DNA from: Methanolinea sp.
GTDB lineage: Archaea; Halobacteriota; Methanomicrobia; Methanomicrobiales; Methanospirillaceae
Direction of reading: 5' to 3'
NCBI GenBank assembly: GCA_016699325.1
Contig: CP064971.1
Location: 1,054,001 to 1,118,000 of the forward strand
Length of the DNA: 64,000 bases
This document shows, piece by piece, positions 1-7,739 of the stretch. Under the pieces are notes generated by a model, which was not told the origin of the DNA, searched no databases, and saw nothing but the letters and a program-made list of their open reading frames with translations. Position 1 is the stretch's first letter. Each line of letters opens with the position of its first letter. The translations under genes were made by a program, and so were the position numbers.

Positions 1-867
1 ATGTGTTCCCGGGATGACTTTGAGGATGCCGCCAGTGGCTTTGGGGAACTTGCCTACGACATGCCGTCCTACAACGATGTGATCCAGTCTCTGTTAGTGG
101 CTGGAATCATCTCGTACCGCAACAGTGAGGGGTTCGAGAACCTCAAGGCCACTTCCCGAGCGATGAACAAGACCGTGCTCTTCAGCCTCGACACCAACCT
201 GCTCTACGATGGTTTCCCCTCTCGGGCAGGGATTGATGCATCGGATTTTCTCCTTGTTGATATCGTTCAGGCCGAGATCGAGAGCGCACTCAACACTAAG
301 TACCTCCCGCAGGTCATCAGCCAGCTCAAAAGGATGGCTCCCTTCGAAGGGAAGGTGCTTGACGAGCTGGTCAACCGGAAGATGAAACGGTCCCGCCTTG
401 CAGCATACGGAGCACTCGCGGAGTTCCAGAAGATCCGGGACAAGGCGCAGATCATCAGGACCGGTGAGCCGGCAACCGCGGACAAGGAGAAGAACGACCT
501 CCTCATCGTCAAGGCACTGAAAGTGTTCGAGCGGGAGAAATACAGCGCACCTATCCATCTCACCGCTGACTCCAATGTTGCGGAGCTCTGCAGGGCTGAA
601 GGTGTGGCCCACTACCTCTTCGAATTCCCACATACCATCGAGGTCCGGGACTGCGCGCCATCAGCGGCGATAGCCCTCCTCTCCCGGCTCGCCGTCACGT
701 TCGGTGTGGTGAAGTGCAATGCGGCATTCATCTACGGCGAATTTCGGGGCAAGGGAGCCCGGCGCCACAGCCTGAAGCTGGTATCCAGGAACAAGGCACT
801 GCACGCAGAATTTACCAGGGAGCTTGAACTATGCAGGAACCTGAGCAGACTCAAAATCGAGCGATAA
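1..867 (+). CDS. PIN-like domain protein (5' end may be outside window)
   Basis: The protein (288 residues as open here) has a PIN-like nuclease core. A hydrophobic strand ends in SLDTNLLYDG, with the metal-binding Asp near residue 64; a conserved Glu lies in the following helix (VQAEIESAL), and a late LTADSNVAELC strand supplies another acidic position. PIN domains are usually Mg-dependent RNases. The first ATG is the first base of the window, so the N-terminus could extend upstream. The 3' end overlaps the next gene by 37 bp, which suggests co-transcription with the HAD phosphatase. No antitoxin-like partner is visible on the right side, so a toxin role cannot be claimed. Confidence 0.6.
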   Translation: MCSRDDFEDAASGFGELAYDMPSYNDVIQSLLVAGIISYRNSEGFENLKATSRAMNKTVLFSLDTNLLYDGFPSRAGIDASDFLLVDIVQAEIESALNTKYLPQVISQLKRMAPFEGKVLDELVNRKMKRSRLAAYGALAEFQKIRDKAQIIRTGEPATADKEKNDLLIVKALKVFEREKYSAPIHLTADSNVAELCRAEGVAHYLFEFPHTIEVRDCAPSAAIALLSRLAVTFGVVKCNAAFIYGEFRGKGARRHSLKLVSRNKALHAEFTRELELCRNLSRLKIER

Positions 868-1532
868 CCACGGTCCTCTTCGACATGGACAACACGCTCT
901 TCGATTTCGTCGAGACAAAGATTGCAGCCTGTGAAGCGGTCAATCGCCGCCTTGGACTCGAGCGGACCCGGGACCTTCTCTTCTACTTCCTGCGGGAGAA
1001 CGGGCGGGACTTCGAAGACCTTGAACACCTGCGGGACTTCATGAAGGATCACGGGGTCTACTCGGAGGAATCATTTGACGAATGCTGCAGGCTATACGAG
1101 GACATGAAAATCCGGCACCTTGCTCCCTACCCGGCCATTGAGGAGACCCTGACGCAGCTGCGGGCGCGGGGGCTTTCCCTCTCGGTGGTAACCGATGCCC
1201 ACCGGAAGAATGCCATTACCCGGCTGGAGAGGACGGGGCTTTCCGGGATGTTTGACCTGGTTATCACCTCGGACATGACCGGTTCCTACAAGCCCGATCC
1301 GAAGGTGTTCCGATATGCGCTGGAGCGGCTCGGGCGGCATCCCGGGGAAGTGCTGATGGTGGGCGACAGTCTCCGCCGGGATATCGCCCCTGCAAGGCAG
1401 ATGGGGATGATGACCGCGCATGCCCGCTACGGGGACCGGAACTTTCACGAAGAGTGGAGCGAACAAGCCGATGTGACCCTTGCCGACATCTCAGAGGTGC
1501 TGCACCTGGTCGACCAGATGCGACACCTGTGA
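831..1532 (+). CDS. HAD-superfamily hydrolase
   Basis: A 233-residue cytosolic HAD phosphatase. Motif I is FDMDNTLFD, with nucleophile Asp18 and acid/base Asp20. Motif II is VVTDAHR, motif III is the Lys of YKPDPKVF, and motif IV is MVGDSLRRDI. The helical cap between motifs I and II is typical of the phosphoglycolate phosphatase/pyrimidine nucleotidase group. The start at 831 lies inside the preceding PIN-like gene, so the pair is probably one transcript. The substrate cannot be told from sequence; a small phosphorylated metabolite or nucleotide is likely. Confidence 0.85.
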   Translation: MQEPEQTQNRAITTVLFDMDNTLFDFVETKIAACEAVNRRLGLERTRDLLFYFLRENGRDFEDLEHLRDFMKDHGVYSEESFDECCRLYEDMKIRHLAPYPAIEETLTQLRARGLSLSVVTDAHRKNAITRLERTGLSGMFDLVITSDMTGSYKPDPKVFRYALERLGRHPGEVLMVGDSLRRDIAPARQMGMMTAHARYGDRNFHEEWSEQADVTLADISEVLHLVDQMRHL

Positions 1533-1617
1533 CACTCATGGTTGATAATGAACGGCGCGAATAACAGTAAGATCAGATAGTAATATTTATGCCTATCATT
1601 GGATTATACTCGCAATC

Positions 1618-1854
1618 ATGATATTTAAAGACGCCAGAACGTGGGTTTTTTATTATTTGATCTGTTTCGTAGCCCTCCTCTGGGTAGGATTTCTGGCCGT
1701 CCAGGGAGTGATGATCTTTGCGAGCCTTTTCATCACGATGATCGTGTTTGGCTTTTCCGTTCTCCTTTGCATCATGCTGATTATGGAACAGAGGGAGAGA
1801 CCACTGGAGAACGAAGCGACTTCGAAAAAAGAGGATAACAACGAATCTTTATAG
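1618..1854 (+). CDS. small two-helix membrane protein, copy A
   Basis: A 78-residue protein with two predicted membrane helices (about residues 9-31 and 33-55) and a charged C-terminal tail rich in Glu and Lys. It is a paralogue of the 86-residue protein at 2218-2478: both carry W-x2-YxL followed by ALLWVGFxAVQGxMI in the first hairpin. An AT-rich stretch (about 1578-1590, TAGTAATATTTATG) precedes the start and could hold the promoter. Function unknown; no domain recognised. The paralogy argues that it is a real gene despite its size. Confidence 0.6.
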   Translation: MIFKDARTWVFYYLICFVALLWVGFLAVQGVMIFASLFITMIVFGFSVLLCIMLIMEQRERPLENEATSKKEDNNESL

Positions 1855-1884
1855 TGTGAAGGATCATCAATTCCGTTGAAGATT

Positions 1885-2130
1885 ATGAGATCGAGCCCCA
1901 CGACCATGATCATGATTGCCCTCCTGCTCCTCATCATACTGCTGGCCGGGATGATCTTCATCGGGCTCATGCTCATGATATCATATGGAGACGGGCAGGA
2001 TATGGCATCGGCCCCGCTCGTCCAGTTCGCACAGTGGATGGGGGGGGTAACAATGGGTATTCTGATCTTCATCGCAGAAGGAATCGACCAGATCCTTCAA
2101 AATATTGATATCTTTCTCAGCGGATTGTAA
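1885..2130 (+). CDS. small hydrophobic membrane protein
   Basis: An 81-residue, very Ile/Leu/Met-rich protein with one long N-terminal membrane helix (about residues 8-32) and a second hydrophobic segment near residues 50-68. ATG at 1885 is preferred; an in-frame TTG at 1876 would add three residues. It lies between two paralogous small membrane proteins but lacks their ALLWVGF signature. It is not recognised. Its position suggests a role together with them at the membrane, but this is inference only. Confidence 0.5.
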   Translation: MRSSPTTMIMIALLLLIILLAGMIFIGLMLMISYGDGQDMASAPLVQFAQWMGGVTMGILIFIAEGIDQILQNIDIFLSGL

Positions 2131-2217
2131 TTCCCCTTTCAGACTTCCCCGATATTCATCGATCTGATGAATGAACAGCTGAGGAATTAATATCGAAGCT
2201 TCCTCCCTCCTCTTTCT

Positions 2218-2478
2218 ATGTCATCTGACTACAGCATCATGCTTCATAAGGTGCTGGCAGACCGGAAATTCTGGATAATCTACTTCCTTGCCAGCTTTTC
2301 AGCCCTCCTCTGGGTGGGGTTTTCTGCGGTGCAGGGAGCGATGATCATTGTGGCGATGGTCATCACGCTGGCAATTTCCAGTATTTCCCTGGTCCTCTGC
2401 GTGATGCTGGTAACAGATCTGAAAAACAAAACCATCAGGGGAACGGGCGCTGGCCTGGCAAACCAGGCACCTGATTGA
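2218..2478 (+). CDS. small two-helix membrane protein, copy B
   Basis: An 86-residue paralogue of the protein at 1618-1854. It has a short polar N-terminus, two membrane helices (about residues 16-38 and 40-64) and a short polar tail. The shared core is ALLWVGFSAVQGAMI. Duplication with divergence of both flanks suggests selection on the hydrophobic hairpin. No function can be assigned. Confidence 0.6.
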   Translation: MSSDYSIMLHKVLADRKFWIIYFLASFSALLWVGFSAVQGAMIIVAMVITLAISSISLVLCVMLVTDLKNKTIRGTGAGLANQAPD

Positions 2479-3075
2479 AACCGCACGCTGTCATTCCCGG
2501 GCTTATCAGGTAGCTTCAGCGCTCTGCTTCGGCATGGACGATTTCAACCCTGGCGGAACAACCCCTTTTTCCGGGCACAATACCGCCGGTAGAAACCGGG
2601 AGCGCAGGTAACTTTTCCAAAGAACCCTGGACTATGATGAAATCCGGTATTGATCCGGTACGGTTTTTGCATGTTCACCGCTTGAGATTCATTCTTCATC
2701 CAACTATACAGACCGCATGAACAAGGATAGCCCCGGGACCCGGCCTGTGCGGGTTAATCCTGACTTTTCTGCTCACTATCCCCGTTATGTCGGTATTCCC
2801 GTATCCGGAACCGCGGTGGTAGATGAAACCGAAATATCTTTCTTCTCGGTTGCATAACTCAAACCTGTTCTGCGAATACCCTCTGGTGTTACTGTGGAAT
2901 TCCCATTCGACACAGACCCTGATATGAGATCGCAGGACCCTCCGTGCGGGCACTGTAGCTCGCACCATCTTGGATGAGCCTGGTCACCTGGGCACTCCCC
3001 CTTTCTGCTCGGGTGACAAAGGCCATGGCCCTACCGCGGGGTTCTTCTTTTCCTGGTTCGAACACCTGAACAGAG
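2479..3075 (+). other. gene-free stretch, nothing recognised
   Basis: About 600 bases without a convincing gene. A minus-strand frame open at 2696-2968 has an amino-acid make-up unlike its neighbours (many Arg, His and Cys) and no recognisable motif. No RNA gene, repeat or strong hairpin was noticed. It may hold decayed coding sequence. Confidence 0.3.
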
Positions 3076-3630
3076 ATGTCTCCCCGGACAAGGATCCTTA
3101 TCCCCGCTACCATCGCCGTCATCCTGGTCGGGGTCATAGCCGTTCTCGTATTCAGTATTCCTGAAATACCCGAGCCGACTACACCTGCCCGGCCAAAACC
3201 CCTCCCTGGAGTGTCTTCTCCAGGCACCCCGGTTACCGGGGAGCCTGCGGCCACTCTCCCGTCCCCGCCGCTGTTATCACCGGTCGCGACAGTGCCTCCT
3301 GCAGCCATCCAGGGGCCGCCATCGTTCCGGCTCCTGGTCGTCCCGGTCGAGGCCCGTGCCCGGCCAGGCGAGGCAATACAGTACACGATGACCATAGAGC
3401 CGGGAGGGGGATTCAACGAGCCGGTATCGCTCCGTCTCGATGTGCGGGTTCTCTTCCTCTACCACGAATCGTTCGACCTTGGGACCGTTGATCCGCCGTA
3501 CCCGAAGAGCGTCGGCTACCGGTTCGTGGTTCCCGGCGATGTCCCGCGTGGGATCACGGTCAAGGCGGTTCTGACCGGAGAGGGAGGAGGTGCCCGGGAC
3601 ACGGTGTCCCTGGTCCTGGTTATTTCCTGA
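3076..3630 (+). CDS. membrane-anchored extracellular beta-sandwich protein
   Basis: A 184-residue protein. A positively charged start is followed by an N-terminal membrane helix (about residues 7-28), which is a signal anchor. Residues 30-80 form a Pro/Thr-rich extracellular linker. The C-terminal 100 residues are a beta-rich domain with PGEAIQYTMTIEPGGGFNEP and VPGDVPRGITVKAVLTGE, like the immunoglobulin-like or COG1361-type domains of archaeal surface proteins. It stands alone and converges on the endonuclease-like gene at 3697. Role unknown, probably cell-surface. Confidence 0.6.
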   Translation: MSPRTRILIPATIAVILVGVIAVLVFSIPEIPEPTTPARPKPLPGVSSPGTPVTGEPAATLPSPPLLSPVATVPPAAIQGPPSFRLLVVPVEARARPGEAIQYTMTIEPGGGFNEPVSLRLDVRVLFLYHESFDLGTVDPPYPKSVGYRFVVPGDVPRGITVKAVLTGEGGGARDTVSLVLVIS

Positions 3631-3696
3631 CGGGAAGGAGAGGTCCCACGCCTGGCACTCCTCCGGGGAAGAACTCCAGCACCTGCCGGGAATCAC

Positions 3697-4230
3697 TCAT
3701 TCGTCCGTTCCGGGCGGCACCTGCAGCAGCGTGTAGCTAACCTGCCGTTTTCCAATGCAGTCCCGCACATCCCGCTCCCTCCGGGAGAGCGAAGGGTTCC
3801 GGGAGGTCTTGATCTCGGCAAAGACGATCTCCCTGATCCTGCCTTCAGCGAGGCCGTCGAAAACGATCAGGTCGACGGGGCTTCCGAGAAAACGGGCGTC
3901 CCGGGGGTCGTAGGGGAACCCGGGGAAGAATGGGACGAGGTGCTCGGTTACTTTCCCCCGGGTTACCGATTCGCTCCTCCTGATGGCATCGGCCCTGATC
4001 GCCTCCTCCTCCCGGGCTCTCCAGCCCTCGAAGAGAACTTTTGCCTTCTCGTCCGAGAGCCGTTCGAGTTCGAGGGTCTGCCACCGGGAAACGGCGTCCT
4101 GCTCTGCAGCCTGCCAGGCCTCGAAGATCTCCCTGGCCCGCGACTCGATCCTGCTGCCCTGCCGGACATACAGGTAGAGCACCAGGAAGAGCGTGCCAAG
4201 CAGGATTGAAATAACCGCCCATTCGATCAT
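3697..4230 (-). CDS. membrane-anchored endonuclease related to Holliday junction resolvases
   Basis: A 177-residue protein. An N-terminal membrane helix (about residues 4-22) is followed by a long charged helical stretch (residues 25-90, likely coiled coil) and a C-terminal PD-(D/E)XK nuclease fold. The catalytic pattern is visible: Asp120 in SPVDLIVFDG, then Glu139 and Lys141 in IVFAEIKTSRN. This architecture fits the family called predicted secreted endonuclease distantly related to archaeal Holliday junction resolvases (COG4741, Endonuc_Holl). The substrate is unknown; a membrane-tethered nuclease may act on incoming DNA, but that is inference. Confidence 0.75.
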   Translation of the reverse strand: MIEWAVISILLGTLFLVLYLYVRQGSRIESRAREIFEAWQAAEQDAVSRWQTLELERLSDEKAKVLFEGWRAREEEAIRADAIRRSESVTRGKVTEHLVPFFPGFPYDPRDARFLGSPVDLIVFDGLAEGRIREIVFAEIKTSRNPSLSRRERDVRDCIGKRQVSYTLLQVPPGTDE

Positions 4231-4297
4231 AGAATCGCCAGACTACTCTCTGGTTTGCTGGAGGCGTTTTTAAACCATTTCCCCTCACCCTGGTGTA

Positions 4298-4608
4298 ATG
4301 TCTGACATCATCGTGGCATCGGGAAATGCCACGTTTCCAGGTGGCGATCGGGGGATGAGGTCATCGAGGATCTCCGGAGGATAAAGGTCGCGAGCCTGCT
4401 GGCCACCTCCCGGCTGACCGTCCATTCCTCGTCCTTTGAGCCCCGCAGAATCACGGGGGCTTCGTCACCACGGTCCTTTTCCGCCTGGTCGTATCTCGTT
4501 GGGAAACGGGCTTGGGTAACTCCATGCAACAGTGGCCGGAATGCCCCTTTTCCCCCGGTCATTCGCCAGCGGGGATTACCGTCAGGTTGCCGTGAGACAG
4601 TTTCATAA
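4298..4608 (+). other. possible decayed small gene
   Basis: A TATA-like element (GTTTTTAAACC, about 4267-4278) sits some 25 bases before an ATG at 4298, a typical leaderless layout. The frame starts MSDIIVASGNATFPGGDRG but stops after about 28 codons. A shifted frame then stays open to 4608. The pattern fits a gene broken by a frameshift, but the product is not recognised. It is divergent from the endonuclease gene. Confidence 0.2.
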
Positions 4609-4646
4609 GTTAGGAACGCAAAAAATTTTTACCTGGAGTTGATGGA

Positions 4647-4952
4647 CTGACCGATAAGAAGGGGCCCGGAGAACCAGAAGAGATAATCAGGGTCCGCCTC
4701 CCGAACAAGCGGAACCGGGAGATTTTTGCCTGCGCCGAACTGATGATGGGTGCCAACCACATCCGGGTGCGGTGTTTTGACGGGGTCACCAGGATGGGCA
4801 GGATCAAGGGGAAGATCAAGAAAAAAGTCTGGATTCGCGAGGGGGATATCCTCATTGTTGTCCCCTGGAGCTTCCAGGACGACAAGTGCGATATCATCTA
4901 CCGGTATACCGGGCCGCAGGTCGAATGGCTCCGGAGAAACGGGTATCTATAA
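4647..4952 (+). CDS. translation initiation factor aIF1A, apparent CTG start
   Basis: Archaeal eIF1A binds the small ribosomal subunit A site and promotes initiator tRNA and start-codon selection. The OB-fold is plain: IRVRLPNKRNREIFACAEL, then MGANHIRVRCFDGVTRMG and WIREGDILIVVPWSFQDDK. The first ATG in frame is 4743, which would cut off the conserved first strand. Upstream the frame is open back to a stop at 4611 and holds no ATG, GTG or TTG; the only near-start codon is CTG at 4647. GGAG at 4635-4638 is eight bases before it. From CTG the protein is 101 residues, the usual aIF1A size. A sequencing error near 4642 is the alternative. Confidence 0.85.
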   Translation: MTDKKGPGEPEEIIRVRLPNKRNREIFACAELMMGANHIRVRCFDGVTRMGRIKGKIKKKVWIREGDILIVVPWSFQDDKCDIIYRYTGPQVEWLRRNGYL

Positions 4953-5434
4953 ACTTTCCAGGGCAACTATCAGGGCAGCGGGACACGCGCCCTGCATCAT
5001 TTTTTCTCGTGGATGAGTCGCGGATTCAGGGGGAAAGGGGGGAGTCCCCCCTGGTATGAAAGAGAGAAAATATTCTTGTTCGTCAAACACTGACAATCAT
5101 ACCCCCGCCGAGGATCGCGAAAATAACAACGATCAGGGTGGCCCGGGAATGACCGGGGCGAGTATCGGCCGGAATAAGCTCTTTTCCTACCGGCTCTCGC
5201 AGGCAGCAATTCCACACCCAGATCAGGTCCGGATCGCTTGATCACGCATCGTACCCCGCTCGATTGTCCGAACACTGCGTGTGTTTACCGCTGCCTATGA
5301 ACGAATGCCATCGCTCGCGTCCGGGGAAATGATGCTGCTCCAATCCTACGGGAACCAGTAGGACGTTCCGGGAAGCCTCGTGTGCTCCCCGGAACAGGGG
5401 GTGGGTGGTGGCGGTGAGAAAAGGTGAGGGGTTT
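4953..5434 (+). other. gene-poor stretch with a possible small-protein remnant
   Basis: No full gene is supported. On the minus strand near 5085-5235 one frame ends in a hydrophobic segment (ATLIVVIFAILGGGMIVSV then stop) without a good start. It resembles the tail of a one-helix small membrane protein whose N-terminus is frameshifted. Open plus-strand frames here have no coding character. Confidence 0.25.
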
Positions 5435-5536
5435 TCAGGCGAATGCGATCATGCCCCATGCTGTTACCCCGAGCAGGATAATCAGCATGACGGAGAATGC
5501 TCCGTACAGGTAATTGATCCGATGTGCTGTTGCCAT
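5435..5536 (-). CDS. 33-residue single-helix membrane protein
   Basis: The frame starts MATAHRINYLYG and continues with a clean membrane helix (about residues 13-33: AFSVMLIILLGVTAWGMIAF). A strong ribosome-binding site, GGGAGG, is five to six bases before the ATG (plus-strand CCTCCC at 5541-5546). An AT-rich promoter-like region follows further upstream (5595-5640). The positive N-terminus suggests N-in topology. Below normal gene-calling limits, but the SD, promoter and coherent hydrophobic helix together support it. Function unknown. Confidence 0.6.
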   Translation of the reverse strand: MATAHRINYLYGAFSVMLIILLGVTAWGMIAFA

Positions 5537-5594
5537 GTGTTCCTCCCTGTTTTCATTGATTCCTACATTTCGTGCATTTACCATTCATCATAAC

Positions 5595-5640
5595 GATGAA
5601 TATATGATATTGATTATTGTATTGTATATATATCTATGTA
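5595..5640 (-). promoter_or_regulatory. AT-rich promoter region of the 33-residue protein
   Basis: The run TATATATAT at 5625-5633, with a second A/T element near 5600-5610, lies 60-95 bases before the small gene's start. It could act as a TATA box for minus-strand transcription with a leader long enough for the strong SD. Confidence 0.4.
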
Positions 5641-5799
5641 TTATTTTGCGCAAAGAAATGTTAATTGACAGCATAATATGGCTTCGATCTCCATAAAAAA
5701 TGCAAAAATGGAGTGTGAGCAATCAATACCCAACATAAGCATGCCGGTTTTTTCTATATATGAACATAGCAGATCCACATGGCGAAATACTTACCCGGG

Positions 5800-6094
5800 G
5801 ATACAAACTCCGGTCTGAAATTGTATCTTCAAACCCCAGTGTCTTGAGAAGTTCGTCGGGGGTGAAGTCCAGAATCCTATTGATCGATACCGGTTGATTG
5901 AACTTGTTGCTTATGCTTTTTCAGATGGGATGAATGACTTGCTTCGACCACCAGCTCCGCCAGGACTGATGCAAAAAAGTTGGTCTCCGAACCAATTTTT
6001 TGATTAATGCAATATTTTCTAATGAGAAGGCTGTGTCTTTCTGCATAAAATTCAGTAAACACTACCTTCGCATCCTTCTTCTGGCGAAGTCAGG
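5800..6094 (-). mobile_element. truncated left end of an IS4-like element (same IS as 23239-24618)
   Basis: On the minus strand this segment is highly similar to the left end of the element at 23239: terminal repeat CCTGACTTCGCCA (here 6082-6094), the same leader, and the transposase N-terminus including KILDFTPDELLKTLGFEDT- and ISDRSLY-like residues. The match stops abruptly at 5800, where unrelated AT-rich DNA begins. The N-terminal frame also carries indels. It lies in the opposite orientation to the copy at 23 kb. ATAAAA (6096-6101) flanks the outer end, as at the other copy. Confidence 0.8.
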
Positions 6095-6171
6095 TATAAA
6101 ATAAGCCTGATTTAGATTTGTACAACATAGCAGTTTGTTTAAAATTGGTGACAATACCAATAAAACCGACG

Positions 6172-6184
6172 TTCCGCAGATCTC
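6172..6184 (+). repeat. left terminal inverted repeat of IS1634-like element
   Basis: TTCCGCAGATCTC, an exact inverted match to 7665-7677. Confidence 0.8.
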
Positions 6185-6235
6185 ACGAAGAAGCTAAACA
6201 TTTTTAGCTAACTTCTGCATAACTACTAAAGCAGA

Positions 6236-7661
6236 ATGAGATTTACGTCTGCCATCGTAGCCCACCACGGGATTGTTGCAGGAATCTATGATGATCTTGA
6301 GATAGGCCGGATCATAGACGAAGTAATCCCGAAACAAGGTCAGCATAAATTAGCGCATTCCGTTGTGCTCAAAGCCATGATTATGAATGCTCTCGGATTC
6401 AACGAGAGGAGGCTCTATATCTTCCCGAAATTCTTCAACAATCTAGCGACAGAACGATTGCTCGGACCCGGAGTTTCACCCCAAGACCTGAATGATGATG
6501 TTCTTGGGAGGACTCTGGATAAGATTTACGAGGCAAATTCAACCGACCTCTTCCTCAAAATAGTTCTTCAGGTCATGCAGAAAGTCCAGTTTGGCACCCA
6601 GCTTCTCCATACCGACACCACCAGTGTGAGCGTCCATGGCAACTATGAGCATATTGACGGGACACCAGCGGTACAGGTTCCTCAAGACGCCTATTTCATC
6701 GCCGATAGCGCACTCTACACCTCGGAAAATATCCAGAACTTACGTCAGGATCTCCACTGGATCACCCATGTACCTTCCACGATTACCGAAGTAAAGACCC
6801 TGCTCCACGCCGATGTTCCGCTGAATCCGGGCAAGGATACCCGGTATTTGTTCTATGAAACCAGATCCGAATATGGCGGTATTTCTCAAAAATGGGGCTC
6901 GTGCATTCAAAGGAGATGCAGATCCGGAAGGAGAAGCCATTTGAGAAGCGTCTCGAAAAACTGGATGCAGACCACAAAATCGTTCAAGAAACTCCTGGGA
7001 CTGGAATTTGCATGTGAGATGGATGCACAAGCAGCAGCAGTTCACTGGTCGAAGAACCATCCCTGAGTACCGGTATACCAAGTTTGAGATTGTCCCAACC
7101 TCGCGAAAGATCGAGATGAAACGAGGTAGACCCAGGAATGACGAGGAACGACGTATCGCCTACACCGTCCAGGCAGAAATCGAACGGAACACCGAAGTAA
7201 TTCTTGCTGAAATGGAGAAACTGGGGAGATTCATTCTGGCCTCAAATGACCTCTCTTTGGAGCCTGAAACAATGCTTGAATATTACAAAAACCAGGCAGC
7301 TGTCGAGAGAGGATTCCGGTTCCTCAAGGACAAGAGTTTCAGGGTCTCCGAGGTTTATTTGAAAAAACCCGAAAGGATTGAGGCTCTTTCGATGGTCATG
7401 GTCCTTACCCTCCTTATCTACTCTTTGGTGGAATGGCTGATTCGGAAACGTTTGAAGGAACAAAATGAGTTTGTGCCTAATCAGGTGAATAAGCCAACCC
7501 AAAGACCCACATTGAAATGGATATTTACTGATTTTCTTGGGGTCACTGAAGTGAAAGCGGATATTTCCGGGGAGATAGAAGTACAACTGACTAATCTAAA
7601 CGAGAATGCAAGAAAAATAATTGCGATTCTTGGAGGAAGGTGTGAAAATTATTATGCATGA
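6236..7661 (+). pseudogene. broken IS1634-family DDE transposase
   Basis: The first frame (6236-7066) runs from MRFTSAIVAHHGIVAGIYDD through HTDTTSVSVHGNY (first catalytic Asp) and IADSALYTSEN (second Asp), then turns to nonsense near residue 220. The true frame continues one register over (MGLVHSKEMQIRKEKPFEK) and resumes openly at about 7008-7661 with the catalytic-Glu helix YYKNQAAVERGFRFLKDKSF. Between GTPAVQV and PQDAYFIAD roughly 80-100 residues usual in the family are missing. At least one deletion, one frameshift and an in-frame stop make it non-functional. Confidence 0.85.
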
Positions 7662-7664
7662 ATC

Positions 7665-7677
7665 GAGATCTGCGGAA
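7665..7677 (-). repeat. right terminal inverted repeat of IS1634-like element
   Basis: GAGATCTGCGGAA, exact complement of the left end at 6172-6184. Confidence 0.8.
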
Positions 7678-7739
7678 AGCAGGATAAAATGTCTTCGTTG
7701 TTTGACCAGATTTCGGTATGCGAAAAGGCAGAAAATGAG

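Larger units (their letters stand above)
6172..7677 (+). mobile_element. internally deleted IS1634-like insertion sequence
   Basis: A 1506-bp element bounded by perfect 13-bp inverted repeats (TTCCGCAGATCTC at 6172-6184; its complement at 7665-7677). It encodes a broken IS1634/IS4-superfamily transposase. No target duplication is obvious at the ends. It is shorter than intact family members, in line with an internal deletion in the transposase. It sits beside a fragment of a second IS, so this spot has taken repeated insertions. Confidence 0.8.

Noticed and set aside
2696..2968. 90-residue minus-strand frame
   Set aside because: Odd composition, no SD or TATA, no recognisable family; kept only as part of a gene-free stretch.
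5056..5241. Plus-strand 61-residue frame
   Set aside because: No coding character, no promoter; the opposite strand has a more hydrophobic, protein-like frame.
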